Part shown: piece after piece, positions 60,601 to 64,000 of the stretch | Layout of the letters: the number at the start of each line of letters is the position of its first letter | Numbering within the stretch: position 1 is the first letter of the stretch | NCBI GenBank assembly: GCA_036852015.1 | Contig: JAANDG010000473.1 | Coordinates: forward strand, 1 to 64,000 | Length of the DNA: 64,000 nucleotides | Direction of reading: 5' to 3' | From: Pelodera strongyloides | Lineage: Eukaryota; Nematoda; Chromadorea; Rhabditida; Rhabditidae | The notes under the pieces: model-generated | Database searches by the model: none | What the model saw: the letters and a program-made list of their open reading frames with translations, nothing else | Told to the model about the DNA's origin: nothing | Translations under genes and position numbers: made by a program

Positions 60601-63600
60601 CCTGTTGATGTCTATCTAAAAAATCAATTTATTTTTCTCACCTGTTATTGATTGCATTACTCTTAATTGACCTTGACTTGCGTCGCTTTTGTAGCACGAA
60701 TTTTCAGGCTCGAAAATGCCGATGTGTCAAAGTGTATGGATGCTTACATGGACCTTGGACCTACAAGGTAGATGGATCACTGAACCGTAAAAAAAACAAA
60801 ATATTTAGCTCACTTCTGTTCGAGATAATATTATTAGTTACGGGGCCACGTGCGTCGCCTATAAGAAACACTATATATAACAACTAACAATATATATATA
60901 TATATATATATATAATAAACAACTAAACAAACACTAAATAGAAGAATTTTTGGCGCGTAAGAATAGTAAACATTTTGAGGATAACCTTCCGTGAATTGGA
61001 GGATACAATTATTTTGGCGAGAAACATGGACGAGTTGTTGACGAACGAAAATGTAGACAACTGCTTCAAGCCGCTCGACTCGCGCCACGGTAAGGAACAA
61101 AACGAATGATGTTGTCCCTACGGTGTCCCTACCAAATAAACTTACAAATGTAGCCATCAGCTCCCTCACACGTCTAAATTGCGGGGAGTCATGTGCTAAA
61201 TAGTGAACTTTCGTATTTTTTGTATCTTTCAGAGCTGTCATACTTCTAAATTTCTGGTCTATGTTCAATTATTAGCTGGGTAGACATTTTTTTCATATAT
61301 TATTATATAAAAGAGTAACTGTAGCGTAATTTTATGGAAATGCAAATTTTCGACAATTGTTCCGCGTGTTCGGATATAAAAAGAGTGTCGCAACTCAATA
61401 TCGAAGTATGCACATGCAGTTTTTTCCTATTATGTGAATTTCTTATGATACGTTTGAAACTTTGTATATAAGTACGCCCATGCTAAACCAATCATATTTC
61501 CATGTAAGTCGCCTCGGGCGGCATGAGCCGACTGGTATTTCTATATTTTTGAGATTGTTGTAACTCGGTTCATGAGAAGCTGAAAATGTGAAAGAGAGAA
61601 ACTGAAAGGAGAGATGTGCGTCTGGTCGATTGTTTTTCTTTTCAGCAAATATACAATCCCTGACTGGCCCCCTGGAGACACCAGACCGTTCACTAGTACA
61701 TGAGGAGATTATTGTATATGAAGCCAGAGTACGTATCAATTGTTATAGCATTTCAAGGGCAAAGTGTCCTTGATTTTGTAGTGAAATATTTTCCGTAGTT
61801 TGGTACAACACGGGAAGTTTAACTGCCAGGTGTAGCATCAGTAGCCACACGGCACAATTAGAGTTGGCCCCGTGACGATAAAGAATGCGATAAAGAATTT
61901 TGGTAGAATTCAAGGCTTTGTGTTGGTTTATTCCCGCAATCAAAAGAAGTATTCTTGTGCATCATATATTGACAAAGCTGGCATACCTCCAATGGTTCCA
62001 TTCATATCAATTACAATTATTTCGAATTATTTCGAAGGGAAATTCAACTTTATTATCAAATAAGATTATTAGGGCGCAAAGTCATCACATATCACATACT
62101 ACCAACAACTACGTAAATACGCAAACGTAAATTTTTAAAAAAATTTAAAATTAGTTTTACGCTTCAAGAGCGTGCACCTGTATTCAAGGGAGTTCAAAGT
62201 ACAATTTCAAGGTTCGCTTATGATATGTTCCGCAGAGGTCCTGAGCAGTAGGCGACGAGTTCCAGATGACAAATTGCTCGTCTTCTTCGGGCTAGGGCCA
62301 GGAGCGATCGCCCATGATTCCCTCGTAATAATTTCGTAATGTACGTAGGTAAAACGTAAATACGTAATAATTTCGTAATTTTTCAACAGTCATCGCCGGC
62401 TGAACCATTTTATGCCGTTGTACTGTCTTACCACAAAGAATTGGATCATGCGAAGCACGGACACCATTTTGCAATGGTCAATGATATGTAAGTAAGCCGC
62501 ATTCTAGAAACAATTACGTAAGGGAAACATTTTATTTGACTGTAGTATTATAGGGATTACGGGCAGAAAAATAAATAAAGCCATAATAGTATAGTCAAAT
62601 TCACAATTTTCTGTTATTGTCCAAACGAAGGCAAGAGCGCGTAAAAAGAAAAAGACAACTCACAATTATGAGCCATTATGAACAAAATACGAACCAATGA
62701 ACCATATGAAGCAATACTGCCTCATTTACAATTACCACATCACTTCACCGTTTTCATTGTTATGCTACCATTCTATCAATGTATTTAGGGTCGTCCACCT
62801 GGATGATTTGAGATATGCAGGCGAAATGTTGTACCCACTGGACGAGTATACAGTACGTGCTGAAAGATTGAATATTTATGTTGCCATATCTGTGGTTTGG
62901 GCATGTTTAGTGATGATAGGAAACGGGATACGGAGACTGTCAAATAGAACGTTTCTTTCTCCATCCCACAATATTGCAGGATGTCGTGCACTTGTTCCGC
63001 AGCACACCGGCCATAAAATTACAAGTTCTCCCATTTGATAGTAAGTATTACTAAAACACTCCGTTTTTTTTATTACTACGCTGAGGACAATCCCATTAAG
63101 GGAAAAGCCCATTCCAGGTGACCCCTATTTTTGGTGACTCCATGTGATTCAGTCTCTAATATAGTGGGACCAACTTTCTCCAATTTTCAGGTGCTGGATT
63201 CACTTCCACCAATTCCAATTACCATACTCATTCATACCCAACAATATATTTGCACTTGTCACGCCCATTCGCGCTACCAATATGCTATTTTGGGCGGATA
63301 TATTGTTGGTTATGACTGGCTATGGTAAATGCTGTCAACTACATGAATACGGTGCCTGAACATTTGACTACTAAATGTTAAATGTCAAAAGTCAAATGGG
63401 GTCATCAAAAGTAGGGGACCTGAATTGGGCCTGACCCTTTAATGGAAAACAATCTTAGCGTAGTATTTTGCATTGATGCCTATATTTCGAGATGCTTTCA
63501 AAGTCCTCCCCTATTGGATGGACCAATGTATGCTACACATGGAGAATGAGCCCCTTCACAACTATTACGAGGCCATCTCGCATAGTGGTCCTAGGTTCGA

Positions 63601-64000
63601 GCGCTACAATATTTGGGTTAGTTTAGTCCAAAGCTCTTTTTGATTATAATAATTTATAATAATAATACTAATAATTTATTATTATTATAATATAACTTAT
63701 ATTAGCTTAGGAACCTAATTGTGATAGTTAATTTCTCAAAAAACCTTGTGCACGATTTTGTCTTTCCGAGACAGATATAATGCAGTATTTCCCACCAATT
63801 TTAAACATTCAAATTGGAAAAGAGTTCAAAAAATATTAAATCAACATATCTCGATTATAAGATTCCATAGTAACACACCAATACAAACTACAAGCATCAC
63901 AACCATATACAGTTAGGATACTCACCAGGAAACAGATATACAAGTTTGGTGGTTTATGTTTCAACTACACACACACACACACAACATAAGTTGAATCACG
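57689..64000 (+). CDS. Unrecognised type I membrane protein, tandem copy 2, cut by the window end
   Basis: Exons seen: 57689-57736, 57837-57906, 58076-58235, 59031-59144, 59411-59538, 59878-60023, 60258-60348, 60461-60536, 60708-60767, 60980-61089, 61646-61728, 62390-62487, 62789-62852, 62980-63040, 63492-63616; phases agree throughout. Each matches an exon of copy 1 in order and phase, and nine have identical length. The N-terminal MTSLLQGLIYGVVVL is unchanged from copy 1, the following exons differ greatly (GYKL-DP is almost all that is shared at the start of exon 3), and the last two exons are again close (34 of 41 residues the same in 63492-63616). The exons matching 53512 onward, including the membrane segment, should lie beyond 64000. 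Confidence 0.85.
58565..58815. repeat. Fold-back element in the third intron of tandem copy 2
   Basis: GGGCGCATTCGAGATGGATA and GGTTCGAGATGGACACC at the left are inverted at the right (GGTGGTCCATCTCGAACC, ...GAATGCGCCC). It is absent from copy 1. Confidence 0.8.
59376..59425. repeat. 25-bp tandem duplication spanning a 3' splice site
   Basis: ACTACATATCTAGGAACACC plus CCTAT is present twice in a row. Each copy contains TCTAG, giving possible exon starts at 59386 and 59411. Confidence 0.92.
60888..60914. repeat. (TA)n microsatellite
   Basis: About 12 TA units in an intron of tandem copy 2. Confidence 0.9.
62157..62320 (-). repeat. SINE tail fragment
   Basis: In minus sense: CAATTTGTCATCTGGAACTC, then GTCGCCTACTGCTCAGGACC, ending CTCTTGAAGCGTAAAA. 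It lies in the intron before exon 62390-62487, the same intron in which copy 1 has no SINE. Confidence 0.75.
63096..63442. repeat. MITE, family TTAAAGGGTCAGGCCCA (diverged)
   Basis: Ends TTAAGGGAAAAGCCCATTCC and GAATTGGGCCTGACCCTTTAA-type sequence, with an inner inverted part (CATACCCAACAATATATTTG and its near inverse). It lies in the intron before exon 63492-63616 of copy 2; copy 1 lacks it. Confidence 0.85.
63967..63983. repeat. (CA)n microsatellite
   Basis: About eight CA units at the right edge of the window, in an intron of tandem copy 2. Confidence 0.85.

Overview
The window is eukaryotic and reads as the nuclear genome of a nematode, most likely a rhabditid (clade V) species. The evidence is four cuticle collagen genes with the nematode layout (N-terminal membrane anchor, RxKR processing site, Cys-bounded Gly-X-Y blocks), TTTTCAG-type 3' splice sites throughout, AT-rich introns and many short palindromic transposable elements. 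The species cannot be named from sequence alone. The supplied reading frames only show isolated exons, so the gene models here were built by hand from splice sites and codon phase.

Layout. (1) 829-7088, minus: at least 15 exons of a divergent gamma-tubulin-complex (Spc97/Spc98, GCP) family gene; its first exon was not found. (2) 7545-17172: four two-exon cuticle collagen genes (+, -, +, +), each with its single intron at the same place. (3) 17688-22775, minus: a complete 11-exon gene for a 395-residue protein I do not recognise. (4) 24083-37380, minus: a complete 21-exon gene for mitochondrial elongation factor G2 (gfm-2, 782 residues). Its seventh intron holds a 3.0 kb DNA transposon with inverted repeats and a 4-bp target duplication; the transposon carries its own 6-exon gene and a second inserted repeat. 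(5) 37663-40180: repeats, including a 480-bp fold-back. (6) 40180-45805, plus: a probable small gene whose intron has expanded into a 4.8 kb two-level tandem repeat containing six copies of one short exon. (7) 46221-55975, plus: a complete 22-exon gene for a type I membrane protein of about 756 residues, followed by a tandem paralogue from 57689 that runs off the right edge.

Repeats explain most of the non-coding sequence. At least five palindromic MITE-like families occur. Several have ends reading TTAA, and two of them abut at a shared TTAA. A tRNA-headed SINE family and several microsatellites and minisatellites are also present. The collagens act together in the exoskeleton, the GCP gene belongs to microtubule nucleation and gfm-2 to mitochondrial ribosome recycling; apart from the collagen cluster and the tandem membrane-protein pair, nothing shows that these neighbours are functionally linked. 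The most noteworthy material is the tandem membrane-protein pair with a mosaic divergence pattern, the layered transposon insertion, and the exon-bearing satellite.
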